In this document: positions 16,170 through 24,588 of the stretch, piece after piece
Layout: each line of letters begins with the position of its first letter
How positions within the stretch are numbered: position 1 is the stretch's first letter
From: Betaproteobacteria bacterium
GTDB taxonomy: Bacteria; Pseudomonadota; Gammaproteobacteria; Burkholderiales; Usitatibacteraceae
NCBI GenBank assembly: GCA_016720855.1
Contig: JADKJU010000001.1
Location: 1,171,501-1,235,500 of the forward strand
Direction: 5' to 3'
DNA: 64,000 bases
Position numbers and translations under genes: made by a program
Notes under the pieces: model-generated
The model's database searches: none
Seen by the model: the letters and a program-made list of their open reading frames with translations, nothing else
Told to the model about the DNA's origin: nothing

Positions 16170-18128
16170 ATGTGCGGCATTGCCGGGCTCCTCGCCACTC
16201 GCGGCCCGGGCAAACCGCTTGAGGCGCTCGCCGGCGCGATGGCACAACGGCTCGCGCACCGCGGTCCCGATGCGCTGGGCACGTGGGCCGATCCGTCAGC
16301 GGGTATCGCTTTCGGCCACCGCCGACTTGCCATCCTCGACCTCTCGCCAGCTGGCGCGCAGCCGATGCATTCGCACTCGGGCAGGTTCACCATCGCATTC
16401 AATGGGGAGATCTACAACCACATGGCGCTTCGCGAATGCCTCGAGGCGCGCGATGGCGCCATTGACTGGCGCGGGCATTCGGACACCGAAGTGCTGATAG
16501 AGGCAATCGAGCGGCTTGGACTGGAAACCGCGCTGCGAGAAGCCATCGGCATGTTCGCCCTCGCCGCGTGGGACCGCGAGACGTGCCGGCTGCACCTCGC
16601 ACGAGACCGATTTGGCGAGAAACCCCTCTACTACGGCCGTGTCGGCCATTCGTTCGCCTTCGCGTCGGAGCTGAAGGCCTTCGCGGCCCTTCCGGAATGG
16701 AACCCGGTGCTGGATCGTGACGCGCTCACCCTGTACTTGCGCTACAACTGCGTGCCGTCCCCGAGATCGATCTGGGCGGGAATCGCAAAATTGTCGCCGG
16801 GCATGTCCCTATCCCTGGGGACCGCCCACACGGCGGGCGGAGAGCTGCCTGCGCCGCGGGCCTACTGGTCGCTGTCCGAGGCGATTGCGCAGGCGCGCGC
16901 CCATCCATTCACCGGCTCGCTCGACGAGGCAACCGACGAGCTCGAAAAGGTCCTGCGCGAGGCGATCGCCGGCCAGATGCTGGCGGACGTCCCGCTGGGC
17001 GCCTTCCTGTCAGGGGGCATCGACTCGAGCACGATCGTGGCCCTCATGCAGTCGCTCACGGGCTCCCCCGTAAGAACCTTCACGCTGGGCTTCCGCGAAA
17101 CGGGATACGACGAGGCCGCGCACGCACGCGCCATTGCCACACATCTCGGAACGGAGCACCACGAATCCACGCTTGGCGCGAGCGATGCACTGGCAGCGGT
17201 GCCGCGGCTCGCGGAGGTTTTCGACGAACCCTTTGCAGACTCCTCGCAACTTCCGACGCTGCTCATCGCCACCGAGGCAAGACGCCATGTGACGGTAAGC
17301 CTCTCCGGAGATGGGGGCGACGAGATTTTCGGCGGCTACAACCGCTATGCGTGGGTGCCTCGCCTTTCGCGCGGTCTCTCGCACGTGCCATCGATGTTGC
17401 GCGTCGCCGCCGCCGGAGCCATCGGGGCATTGCCGACGCACCGGGCCGCTCGACTTCTTGGCGCGATGCCCGGTGCTCCATCCATGACATCCCTCCAGGA
17501 CAAGGTGCCCAAGCTGCTCGAGGCCCTGCGCGCGCGCGACGAACCGGCGCTCTATGCTTCCGTGGTCTCGCACTGGAAAACCCCCGGAAACGTCGTCAAA
17601 GGCGCGACGGAACCGATGTCGAGGCCACTGGTGCACCCGGGGGACGCGCCGGCTCTCACGGATTTTCGCGATTGGATGATGTATACGGACTCGCTCTCGT
17701 ACCTGCCAGACGACATCCTCGTGAAGGTGGACCGCGCGGCAATGTCCGTAGGCCTCGAGACTCGAGTGCCGTACCTCGACCCGCGCGTCGTCTCATTCGC
17801 GTGGTCGCTTCCGGTGGACTTCCGCGCCCACGCCGCGAGCCCCAAGCGCGTTCTCCGGCGCCTGTTGCACCGCCACGTCCCGCCTGCGCTCGTCGAACGG
17901 CCGAAGGCGGGCTTCGCCGTGCCGTTGTCCTCGTGGCTGCGCGGGGAATTGCGCGAGTGGGCCGAGGCGCTGCTCGACCCCGCGCGCCTCGGTCGCGAAG
18001 GCATCTTCGAACCCGCGCCGATCCGCCGCGCATGGAACGAGCACCTTTCGGGTCGCCGCGATTGGCACTATCATTTGTGGGATATCCTCATGTTCCAGGC
18101 TTGGCACGAACGCAAGCGAACGCCTTGA
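16170..18128 (+). CDS. asnB: Asparagine synthase (glutamine-hydrolysing), exopolysaccharide type
   Basis: A 652-residue protein starting MCGIAG, so Cys2 becomes the N-terminal nucleophile of the class II glutamine amidotransferase domain (residues 2 to about 210; motifs HRGPD, FNGEIYN, RDRFGEKPLYY). The ATP-pyrophosphatase synthase domain follows, with SGGIDSST near residue 283 and SGDGGDEIFGGYNRY. It converts Asp to Asn with Gln-derived ammonia. Members of this length are common in surface-polysaccharide clusters, where some amidate sugar acids or act on other substrates. It is the first gene of a plus-strand run with glycan genes, and its TGA overlaps the TTG start of the next gene. The start was fixed by the obligatory MCG. 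Confidence 0.93.
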   Translation: MCGIAGLLATRGPGKPLEALAGAMAQRLAHRGPDALGTWADPSAGIAFGHRRLAILDLSPAGAQPMHSHSGRFTIAFNGEIYNHMALRECLEARDGAIDWRGHSDTEVLIEAIERLGLETALREAIGMFALAAWDRETCRLHLARDRFGEKPLYYGRVGHSFAFASELKAFAALPEWNPVLDRDALTLYLRYNCVPSPRSIWAGIAKLSPGMSLSLGTAHTAGGELPAPRAYWSLSEAIAQARAHPFTGSLDEATDELEKVLREAIAGQMLADVPLGAFLSGGIDSSTIVALMQSLTGSPVRTFTLGFRETGYDEAAHARAIATHLGTEHHESTLGASDALAAVPRLAEVFDEPFADSSQLPTLLIATEARRHVTVSLSGDGGDEIFGGYNRYAWVPRLSRGLSHVPSMLRVAAAGAIGALPTHRAARLLGAMPGAPSMTSLQDKVPKLLEALRARDEPALYASVVSHWKTPGNVVKGATEPMSRPLVHPGDAPALTDFRDWMMYTDSLSYLPDDILVKVDRAAMSVGLETRVPYLDPRVVSFAWSLPVDFRAHAASPKRVLRRLLHRHVPPALVERPKAGFAVPLSSWLRGELREWAEALLDPARLGREGIFEPAPIRRAWNEHLSGRRDWHYHLWDILMFQAWHERKRTP

Positions 18129-19529
18129 CCCCCATTCTCCTTCTAGAAATCAACGAAGTTCCGTGGCGGCTGCTCGACCGTTACTCAGGGCGACCCGAGT
18201 TTCCGAACCTTCGCGCTTTCCTCGGCGGCGCGTACCAATTCACGACCGTTGCCGTAGATACGGGGAGAGCTGTCGCCATGGGTGACCTGGCCCACGCTGC
18301 ACCGGGGCATCAATAACGAGCACCACGGTATCAAGAACCTTGGCCAGGATCCATCCACGTTCAAGGGGGAACCCATCTGGGAGGAGATTCGCCGCCGCGG
18401 TGGCAGCATCGGCGTCTTCGGCTCGATGCAGAGTTGGCCTCCGATGGATCCCGGACCGGGCGGATTTTTCGTCCCGGACACCTTTGCGCACGATGCGCAC
18501 TGCATTCCGGAGAGCCTCTCGCCCCTGCAGGCCTTCAACCTCGCGCAGGTTCGACGCAACCCGCGCGTGGTTGACCGGTCGGCGCCCAATACTGCGGAAG
18601 GACTCGGAGCCCTGAGAACGATGCGCCGCGCAGGTGTGCGCTGGTCGACCCTGGCACGACTCGCGGCCCAGGTCGCAGGCGAGAGATTCGACCCGCTGCT
18701 CGCCGCTCGGCGCCCCGTATTCCAGACCGTGCTTTTCTGGGATGTCTTTCGAAGGCAGTTCGACCCCGCGAATCCACCTGCGCTCACGACCTTTTTCACC
18801 AACCACGTCGCCGGCGTGATGCACCGATATTGGAAGGACGTTTTTCCGGAGGATTTTCCCGATGCGCTACCCGCGCCGGGAGCTCACTCGCGGGAGCCGC
18901 TGATGCAATTCGCGATCGGGGAACTCGACGCAATGCTCGCCGATGTGCTGGCCTGGTCGCGGAAGAATCCAGATCTCGTCGTGGTCTTCGCCGCGAGCAT
19001 GGGCCAGGCTGCCGTTCACCGGGACTCCCACGAGGGTCTCGAACTCGTCGTCGAGGATCTAGCCGTTCTCCTGAAGGCCGCGGGGCTCGGACGCGAGGAC
19101 TACAAGGCACTTCTCGCCATGGTGCCGCAGGTGGCCATCGAGGTGCGCGATGCCGCGAAGCGGGCGTGGGCACGCGATACGCTTGCCGGCGCAACTACCG
19201 CCGCCGGATTGCCGTTCATCCGCGTTCAGGAGATCGGCGCGAGCCTGTCGATCTCGGTTCACAGCCCGCCGAACGCCCGGATCGAGGCGGGGACCTTCAC
19301 CATCGGCGGCCGCGCCATCGCGTGGGCCGAGGCGGGCATCCGGATGCAGGAGATCGAGCCCGGCACCGCCTACCATATCCCTGAAGGCAGCTTCGCGGTG
19401 TGGTCGCCGGCCGTCAGGGCGCCGGCCTCTCCCCTGCGCGCACGCATCAACGCTGATCGCGTGAAGAATTGGCTCCTTGCCGTGAGCGCCGAGGGTCCGT
19501 CGCGCATCACTTCCCTGGAGCCCGCGTGA
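18125..19529 (+). pseudogene. Frameshifted alkaline-phosphatase-superfamily (phosphodiesterase-like) gene
   Basis: Two frames together encode one protein of about 467 residues. The first begins at the TTG at 18125, overlapping the asnB stop (LTPILLLEINEVPWRLLDRY...VAVDTG) and then runs into stop at 18316. The second continues as GELSPWVTWPTLHRGINNEH to 19529. The frames join at the GGGG run 18262-18265: with one G fewer the reading becomes DTGELSPWVTWPT. The protein resembles bacterial type I phosphodiesterase/alkaline phosphatase superfamily members found in glycan clusters, with the Thr of VTWPTLH as candidate metal-site nucleophile. Either a real inactivating or phase-variable slip, or a sequencing error in the G run; the rest of the frame is undamaged. 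Confidence 0.75.
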
Positions 19530-19545
19530 ACGGGCTGCGCCGCCC

Positions 19546-20685
19546 GTGAAAGCCCTCCTCTTCGCCAATACGGACTGGTACCTCTGGAACTTCCGCCTGC
19601 CGCTTGCTCGCGCACTGCGCGAGCAAGGCTGGGAAGTCGTGCTGGTTTCCCCGCCCGGCAACTATTCGGCACGACTTCGCGACGCGGGATTCCGATGGGA
19701 GGAATTCGCATTCTCGCGCCCTGGCGTGAACCCGCTATCGGAAGCCCTTACGCTCGCCCGCCTCGCGCGTCTGTATCGCGAACTGGCCCCCGATCTCGTG
19801 CATCACTTCACCATCAAGTGCGTGCTCTACGGCGGCCTCGCGGCCGAGCGAGCAGGCGTGCGATCGGTGGTGAGCTCGGTGACCGGGCTTGGCCACATCT
19901 TCACCGCCGAGGGCTTGAAGTTCGCGGTTCTCAGACGATTTGTGGGAATTGCCTACCGCCGCGTGCTGACGCGTTCCGAGGTGGTCTTCCAGAATCCGGA
20001 CGACCGCGCGCATTTCGGGACGTGCGGCGTGCTGCGCGAGGGTGCCAGCGTACACCTCATCAGGGGTTCGGGCGTCGACTTGGAGCAATTCGCGCCTCCT
20101 GCCGATCCACCGCCCGAACCGCCTGTAACGATCGTACTCGCGGCACGACTGCTTCGCGAGAAAGGCATAGAAGAATTCGTCGCAGCCGCGCGAACGCTCG
20201 CCGGGCGCGGTGTCCCCGCGCGATTCGTGGTGGCGGGTGACTTGGATCCCGGCAATCCCTCCTCGCACACCGCTGACGAAGTCGATGCCTTGCGCCGGTC
20301 GTCGCCCGTGGAGTTCATCGGTCACCATGAAGACATGCCGGGGTTGTGGCGATCCGCCCATATCGCCTGCCTGCCGAGTTGGCGCGAGGGCACTCCACGT
20401 ACCCTGCTCGAGGCGGGCGCCTGCGGACTTCCGCTGGTCGCCAGCGACGTGCCGGGGTGCCGCGAGGTGGTGAGAAACGGCGATAATGGGATTCTGGTGC
20501 CCGCGCGCGCGCCCACGCTGCTCGCGAAGGCCCTGGAAGAACTGGTGCGAAACCGGAACATGCGCATCGAGATGGGCCACCGATCAAGAGAAATCGTCTG
20601 CAACAATTTTTCGGAGGCGCACGTTTTGACTCGCACCCTCGAGGTGTATCAGGCAGCGCTCGCGAGGGGGGCGCCCCGGGCATGA
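19546..20685 (+). CDS. GT4 family glycosyltransferase
   Basis: A 379-residue GT-B enzyme. The N-terminal domain has NTDWYLWNFRLPLARALREQGWEV and a HHFTIKCVLYGGLAA segment. The C-terminal donor domain has AARLLREKGIEEFV, GHHEDMPGLW and the E-x7-E type motif EGTPRTLLEAGACGLPLVASDVPG. It is close in plan to PglA/CapM-like transferases that extend undecaprenyl-linked sugars with UDP-HexNAc donors; donor and acceptor here are not known. It starts with GTG at 19546, 16 bases after the previous stop, and overlaps the dehydrogenase gene by four bases (ATGA), so it is in the same operon. Confidence 0.88.
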   Translation: MKALLFANTDWYLWNFRLPLARALREQGWEVVLVSPPGNYSARLRDAGFRWEEFAFSRPGVNPLSEALTLARLARLYRELAPDLVHHFTIKCVLYGGLAAERAGVRSVVSSVTGLGHIFTAEGLKFAVLRRFVGIAYRRVLTRSEVVFQNPDDRAHFGTCGVLREGASVHLIRGSGVDLEQFAPPADPPPEPPVTIVLAARLLREKGIEEFVAAARTLAGRGVPARFVVAGDLDPGNPSSHTADEVDALRRSSPVEFIGHHEDMPGLWRSAHIACLPSWREGTPRTLLEAGACGLPLVASDVPGCREVVRNGDNGILVPARAPTLLAKALEELVRNRNMRIEMGHRSREIVCNNFSEAHVLTRTLEVYQAALARGAPRA

Positions 20686-21968
20686 GCGAATCGATCGTCG
20701 GCATCATCGGGCTGGGCTACGTGGGGCTTCCGCTCGCCGTTGCGTTCGGACGGACCAGGAAGGTGATCGGCTACGACGAAAACCTTTTGCGCGTCGCGGC
20801 ATTGCGCGAGGGCCGCGACGACACGGGAGAGGTGGACCGGGAGACACTGCATTCGGCCACCGGATTGCAGCTAACGGCCGACCCCTCTCTGCTTGCCGCT
20901 GCCGTCACGTTCATCGTCGCTGTGCCAACACCCGTCGACGAGGCGCATCAGCCAGACTTCGGGCCGCTGCTCGCCGCGTGCCATGCCGTGGGGCCGCATC
21001 TCCGGGCAGGCGCCACGGTCGTTTTCGAATCCACCGTCTATCCCGGCGCGACGGAAGAAGTGTGCATTCCTGCGCTGGAATCGGCGTCGGGGCTGCGCTG
21101 GAAGCGCGACTTCTCCGTCGGCTACTCCCCCGAGCGCATCAATCCGGGCGACAAGGAACGTACGCTGGAGAAGATCGTCAAGGTCGTCGCCGGGGATACA
21201 CCGGAAACTCTCGATCGCCTGTCCTCGCTCTACGCGAGTGTGGCAAAGGCCGGCGTGCACCGCGCCTCCTCGATCAAGGTGGCCGAGGCTGCCAAGGTGA
21301 TAGAAAACACGCAGCGCGATATCAACATCGCCCTCATGAACGAACTGGCCATCATCTGTCACCGCGTCGGCATCGACACCCGTGATGTCCTCCGGGCAGC
21401 CGCCACGAAGTGGAATTTCCTCGACTTTCGGCCGGGTCTCGTCGGCGGCCACTGCATCGGCGTCGACCCGTATTACCTCACGCACAAGGCCGAAATGCTG
21501 GGACTGCGTCCGCAGGTGATACTCGCCGGACGGCGCATCAACGACGGCATGGCGAAATTTGTCGCGGAGCACACGGTCAAATGCCTCGTGGCTAGCGGCC
21601 GCTCGGTGAACGGCTCGCGCGTGAGCGTGCTCGGGCTCACCTTCAAGGAGAATTGCCCGGACCTGCGCAACAGCAAGGTGGCCGACCTGGTGCGTGAACT
21701 GGAGAGCTTCGGGATAGTGATCGCGGTGCATGACCCGCGGGCGAGCCCCGGAGAGGCGATGCGCGAGTACGGCATCGAGCTCATGCCCTGGCAGTCCCTT
21801 GGTGACGCCGACGCAGTGGTACTGGCAGTCCCGCACCGGGAATACCTCGATCGACCGTCGCACGAGATTGCCGGCCTGGCCGCGCCAGGCGGCTGCGTGG
21901 TCGACGTAAAGTCGGCGCTGGACCTGGACTTGCTCGAGGCGCGCGGGCTTCGTGTCTGGAGACTCTGA
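20682..21968 (+). CDS. UDP-N-acetylhexosamine 6-dehydrogenase (TviB/WbpO-like)
   Basis: A 428-residue nucleotide-sugar dehydrogenase. NAD site GLGYVGLPLAVAF (residues about 10-22), FESTVYPGATEE and YSPERINPGD segments, and catalytic Cys258 in GGHCIGVDPYYL. The C-terminal UDP-sugar-binding domain has GLTFKENCPDLRNSKVADLV. The motif pattern is that of the TviB/WbpO/CapL group, which oxidises UDP-GlcNAc or UDP-GalNAc to the uronic acid using two NAD+, rather than of UDP-glucose dehydrogenase. The product would supply an acidic sugar for a capsule or exopolysaccharide. It is translationally coupled to the glycosyltransferase upstream. Confidence 0.9.
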   Translation: MSESIVGIIGLGYVGLPLAVAFGRTRKVIGYDENLLRVAALREGRDDTGEVDRETLHSATGLQLTADPSLLAAAVTFIVAVPTPVDEAHQPDFGPLLAACHAVGPHLRAGATVVFESTVYPGATEEVCIPALESASGLRWKRDFSVGYSPERINPGDKERTLEKIVKVVAGDTPETLDRLSSLYASVAKAGVHRASSIKVAEAAKVIENTQRDINIALMNELAIICHRVGIDTRDVLRAAATKWNFLDFRPGLVGGHCIGVDPYYLTHKAEMLGLRPQVILAGRRINDGMAKFVAEHTVKCLVASGRSVNGSRVSVLGLTFKENCPDLRNSKVADLVRELESFGIVIAVHDPRASPGEAMREYGIELMPWQSLGDADAVVLAVPHREYLDRPSHEIAGLAAPGGCVVDVKSALDLDLLEARGLRVWRL

Positions 21969-22260
21969 TCGGCCGATGCATTTCCCGGTAGTCGCCACGG
22001 CGCCGTTGATCGCCACCTCACTGGAGTCCACCGTCGGCACAAAGCGGATTGGAAGGGTCTGCTTCGGGATCTGCAGGGGAGACAACACGCTGGAAATCAT
22101 CCATTTGCCCCCTTGCCGCATGTCATCGAATTTGAAGAAATCATGCAGTCCCCGAGTAAACTCGCTCTGGTAGAGAAAGCAGGAAGCAGGAAGTCCATTT
22201 GACGCACCCCGCAGCGAGTATCCGCCATTCACGCGCCCGCCTGACGGGCGCTGCACGCGC
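21969..22260 (+). other. Gap without confident gene
   Basis: No recognised gene lies between the dehydrogenase stop and the WecA-type start. A short plus-strand frame (to 22173) and a minus-strand frame reading SEFTRGLHDFF...PIRFVPTVDSS are open, but neither has a convincing start or known family. The minus-strand one has protein-like composition and might be a remnant. Confidence 0.4.
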
Positions 22261-23343
22261 ATGAACGAAGCTCGTATCGTCCTTGCCACCGCCTCCATGG
22301 CGGCCTTCGCCGCGATCGCGACCTGGGTGCTGGCCCGCCTCGCCCCCACGCTCGGCCTGGTGGACCACCCCGGCGGCCGAAAAGACCACGCTGCGCCCAT
22401 TCCGGTCGTGGGCGGCATCGCACTCGTCCTCACTCTGCTTTGCGCGGAACTCGTCGTCGGTGACTCGATAGTGCCGCCCTCCTTCCTCGGCGCAGCGGCC
22501 ATCCTCGTGGTCGTATCGATTTGGGATGACTGGAAGGAGTTGCACCACATCCCGCGCTTCGCCGCACAGATCCTGGCGGTGCTCGCGATGGTCTATGGGG
22601 CAGGGGTGGAGCTGCGCTCGGTGGGCGACCTGCTGGGCTGGCGGCCGATCGGCCTGTCGGTGCTGTCGATACCGACGACCGTATTCGCCGTGGTGGGGGT
22701 GATCAACGCGGTCAACATGATCGACGGCATGGATGGGCTGGCGGGGTCCACTTCGCTGGTTTCGTTTGCGTGGTATGGCGTGGCGGCGACGCTTTCCGGA
22801 GATACGGGGCTGGCGGGGCTGGCGTGGATTCTGTGCGGGGGGCTGACGGGGTTCCTGTTGTTCAATGTGCGCGCGCCATGGCAGCCGCAGGCGCGGGTGT
22901 TCCTGGGCGATGCGGGCAGCACGCTGCTTGGCTTTGCGCTGGCGTGGTTCGCCGTCGACCTCTCGCAAGGGGCGGGGAGCACGATGTCGCCGATCGCGGC
23001 GCTGTGGGTGGTGCTGCTGCCGCTGGCCGACACGGTGTCGCTGATGGCGCGGCGGCGCTCGCGGGGGAAGAGCCCATTCCATCCGGACCGGGAGCATATC
23101 CACCACTTCCTGCTGGCGCACGGATTCTCGGTGAATGGGGCGCTGGGGCTACTGGTGGGGGCGTCGGCGCTGTTTGGCGCTGTGGGCGTGCTGGGGTGGC
23201 GGGCGGGCGTCCCGGAGACGGTGCTGTTCTGGGTGTTCTTCTTCTCGTTCTTCGCCTACCACTACGCGATCAAGCGGGCCTGGGCGCGACTCAATTCGGG
23301 AGCCATGGCGATCGGGTCGAGTACGGAAGCTCGGGAGAGCTAG
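22261..23343 (+). CDS. wecA: Undecaprenyl-phosphate GlcNAc-1-phosphate transferase, WecA type
   Basis: A 360-residue polytopic membrane protein, about ten or eleven hydrophobic segments. Family motifs in order: DHPGGRKDHAAPIPVVGG, the Asp pair in SIWDDWKELHH, NAVNMIDGMDGLAGS, FLGDAGSTLLG and the HIHH loop in PDREHIHHFLLAHG. It transfers HexNAc-1-phosphate from the UDP-sugar to undecaprenyl phosphate, starting O-antigen, capsule or exopolysaccharide repeat units. It fits with the neighbouring dehydrogenase and glycosyltransferase. ATG at 22261. Its TAG stop (23341-23343) is followed within two bases by the first large palindrome. Confidence 0.9.
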   Translation: MNEARIVLATASMAAFAAIATWVLARLAPTLGLVDHPGGRKDHAAPIPVVGGIALVLTLLCAELVVGDSIVPPSFLGAAAILVVVSIWDDWKELHHIPRFAAQILAVLAMVYGAGVELRSVGDLLGWRPIGLSVLSIPTTVFAVVGVINAVNMIDGMDGLAGSTSLVSFAWYGVAATLSGDTGLAGLAWILCGGLTGFLLFNVRAPWQPQARVFLGDAGSTLLGFALAWFAVDLSQGAGSTMSPIAALWVVLLPLADTVSLMARRRSRGKSPFHPDREHIHHFLLAHGFSVNGALGLLVGASALFGAVGVLGWRAGVPETVLFWVFFFSFFAYHYAIKRAWARLNSGAMAIGSSTEARES

Positions 23344-23345
23344 GG

Positions 23346-23391
23346 TTGTAACAATGGGGTCAGGTTCGCGAACCTGACCCCATTGTTACAA
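23346..23391. repeat. 46-bp perfect palindrome, REP-like copy 1
   Basis: A perfect palindrome with no unpaired loop; each half reads TTGTAACAATGGGGTCAGG then TTCG to the centre. It lies between wecA and the YdcF-like gene. Confidence 0.95.
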
Positions 23392-23402
23392 CGATCCCTG
23401 AC

Positions 23403-24020
23403 ATGTTGAAACGTACATCCTTTGGACGACGCATTGCCGCGGGACTGGCAGGCGTTGCGGTGATCATGGGCCTGGGCAGCTACGCCTTCGTCAATGCGGC
23501 TCGCTTCCTGGAGTCGCCCGCGCAAGCGCCGGTGCGCTCTGACGCAGCCTTCGTTCTGGGCGGCGGGTTTGGGGATCGCGAGATCCGTGCTGCCGAGCTT
23601 CATCGCGACGGGCTGACGGCGCAATTCGTGCTCATGGGGATGGAAGACTTCATCGGCGACATGAAGATCGACTACATCCACTGGCGGGTGCGCGTACTCG
23701 AGCGCGGGGGCGTGGCGCAGAGCGCGATCATTCTCGATGGCAGGAGCTCGAGCTCCGACGACGAGGCCGCCTATGGCCTGAGGCTGGCCCGGGAGCGCGG
23801 ATGGAGGCGGGTGATGGTGGTGAGCGATCCTCCCCACATGCGAAGGCTTTCGATTCTCTGGGGACGGGCTTTCGCCGGCAGCGGCGTGGAAGTCGTCCTG
23901 GTCGCCACCCGGCCGCGGTGGTGGAGCCCGGATCGGTGGTGGTCCAGCCGAAAAAGCGCCAACTTCGTGGTACAGGAGAACATCAAGCTCGTCTACACGC
24001 TCTTCAATTTAGGAATGTAA
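23403..24020 (+). CDS. YdcF/SanA-like DUF218 envelope protein
   Basis: A 205-residue protein. An N-terminal transmembrane segment (RIAAGLAGVAVIMGLGSYAFV) anchors a DUF218 domain: DAAFVLGGGFGDREIRAAEL, DGRSSSSDDEAAYG, GWRRVMVVSDPPHMRR. The family (ElyC, SanA, YdcF) acts in envelope and polysaccharide biology, with unclear enzymology. Position among glycan genes fits such a role. The stop codon TAA (24018-24020) lies inside palindrome copy 2, so the last residues are set by the insertion of that element or by chance alignment with it. ATG at 23403 directly follows palindrome copy 1. Confidence 0.8.
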   Translation: MLKRTSFGRRIAAGLAGVAVIMGLGSYAFVNAARFLESPAQAPVRSDAAFVLGGGFGDREIRAAELHRDGLTAQFVLMGMEDFIGDMKIDYIHWRVRVLERGGVAQSAIILDGRSSSSDDEAAYGLRLARERGWRRVMVVSDPPHMRRLSILWGRAFAGSGVEVVLVATRPRWWSPDRWWSSRKSANFVVQENIKLVYTLFNLGM

Positions 24021-24059
24021 CAATGGGGTCAGGTTCGCGAACCTGACCCCATTGTTACA
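24016..24059. repeat. 44-bp perfect palindrome, copy 2
   Basis: Same sequence as copy 1 without the outermost pair. It supplies the TAA stop of the preceding gene. Confidence 0.95.
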
Positions 24060-24066
24060 ATTGCGT

Positions 24067-24531
24067 ATGCGCTCGATCCTGTTCATCTGCACAGCCAACA
24101 TCTGCCGGTCGCCCACTGCGGAAGGGGTGCTCAAGAAGCTCCTGGTGACCAGGGGCGTGGCGTCCCGCTTCCAGGTGGATTCGGCCGGCACGCACGACTA
24201 TCATGTGGGCAAGCCGCCCTTCCCTCTCGCCGTCGAGCGCGCCAAGCTGCGCGGCTACGATTTGACGCACATCGTGTCGCGCAAGGTGACGGGGGATGAC
24301 TTCGAGCACTTCGACCTGATCCTGGGCATGGGACGCGAGCACATCAGCAGCCTGCGCCAGATCGCCCCGACTCGCTTGAAGCAAAAGATCGAGCTCTTCC
24401 TGGATTACGGCGATAGCTACCACGGCCAGGACATCCCCGACCCCTACGGCGGTCAGGCCAGGGATTTCGACCTCGTGCTCGACATGGTGGAGGATGGCTG
24501 CAACGGGCTGGCAGGGCTAATGGTCCGGTAA
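24067..24531 (+). CDS. Low-molecular-weight protein tyrosine phosphatase
   Basis: A 154-residue protein. The P-loop is C8-TANIC-R14-S (CX5R), and the general acid Asp125 is in DIPDPYGG. The ATG at 24067 was chosen because the P-loop must lie near the N-terminus; an upstream TTG frame begins inside palindrome copy 2 and would add only repeat-derived residues. LMW-PTPs of the Wzb/Etp class dephosphorylate tyrosine kinases (Wzc) that control polysaccharide export, which suits this cluster, although no kinase gene is in the window. Confidence 0.92.
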   Translation: MRSILFICTANICRSPTAEGVLKKLLVTRGVASRFQVDSAGTHDYHVGKPPFPLAVERAKLRGYDLTHIVSRKVTGDDFEHFDLILGMGREHISSLRQIAPTRLKQKIELFLDYGDSYHGQDIPDPYGGQARDFDLVLDMVEDGCNGLAGLMVR

Positions 24532-24536
24532 TTCCG

Positions 24537-24582
24537 TTGTAACAATGGGGTCAGGTTCGCGAACCTGACCCCATTGTTACAA
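24537..24582. repeat. 46-bp perfect palindrome, copy 3
   Basis: Lies between the phosphatase stop (24531) and the convergent manC stop (24589). Identical to copy 1. Confidence 0.95.
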
Positions 24583-24588
24583 GAGTGC

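Noticed and set aside
22141..23121. Minus-strand 326-codon frame opposite wecA
   Set aside because: Rich in His/Arg/Gln with no hydrophobic core; a shadow of the membrane protein gene.
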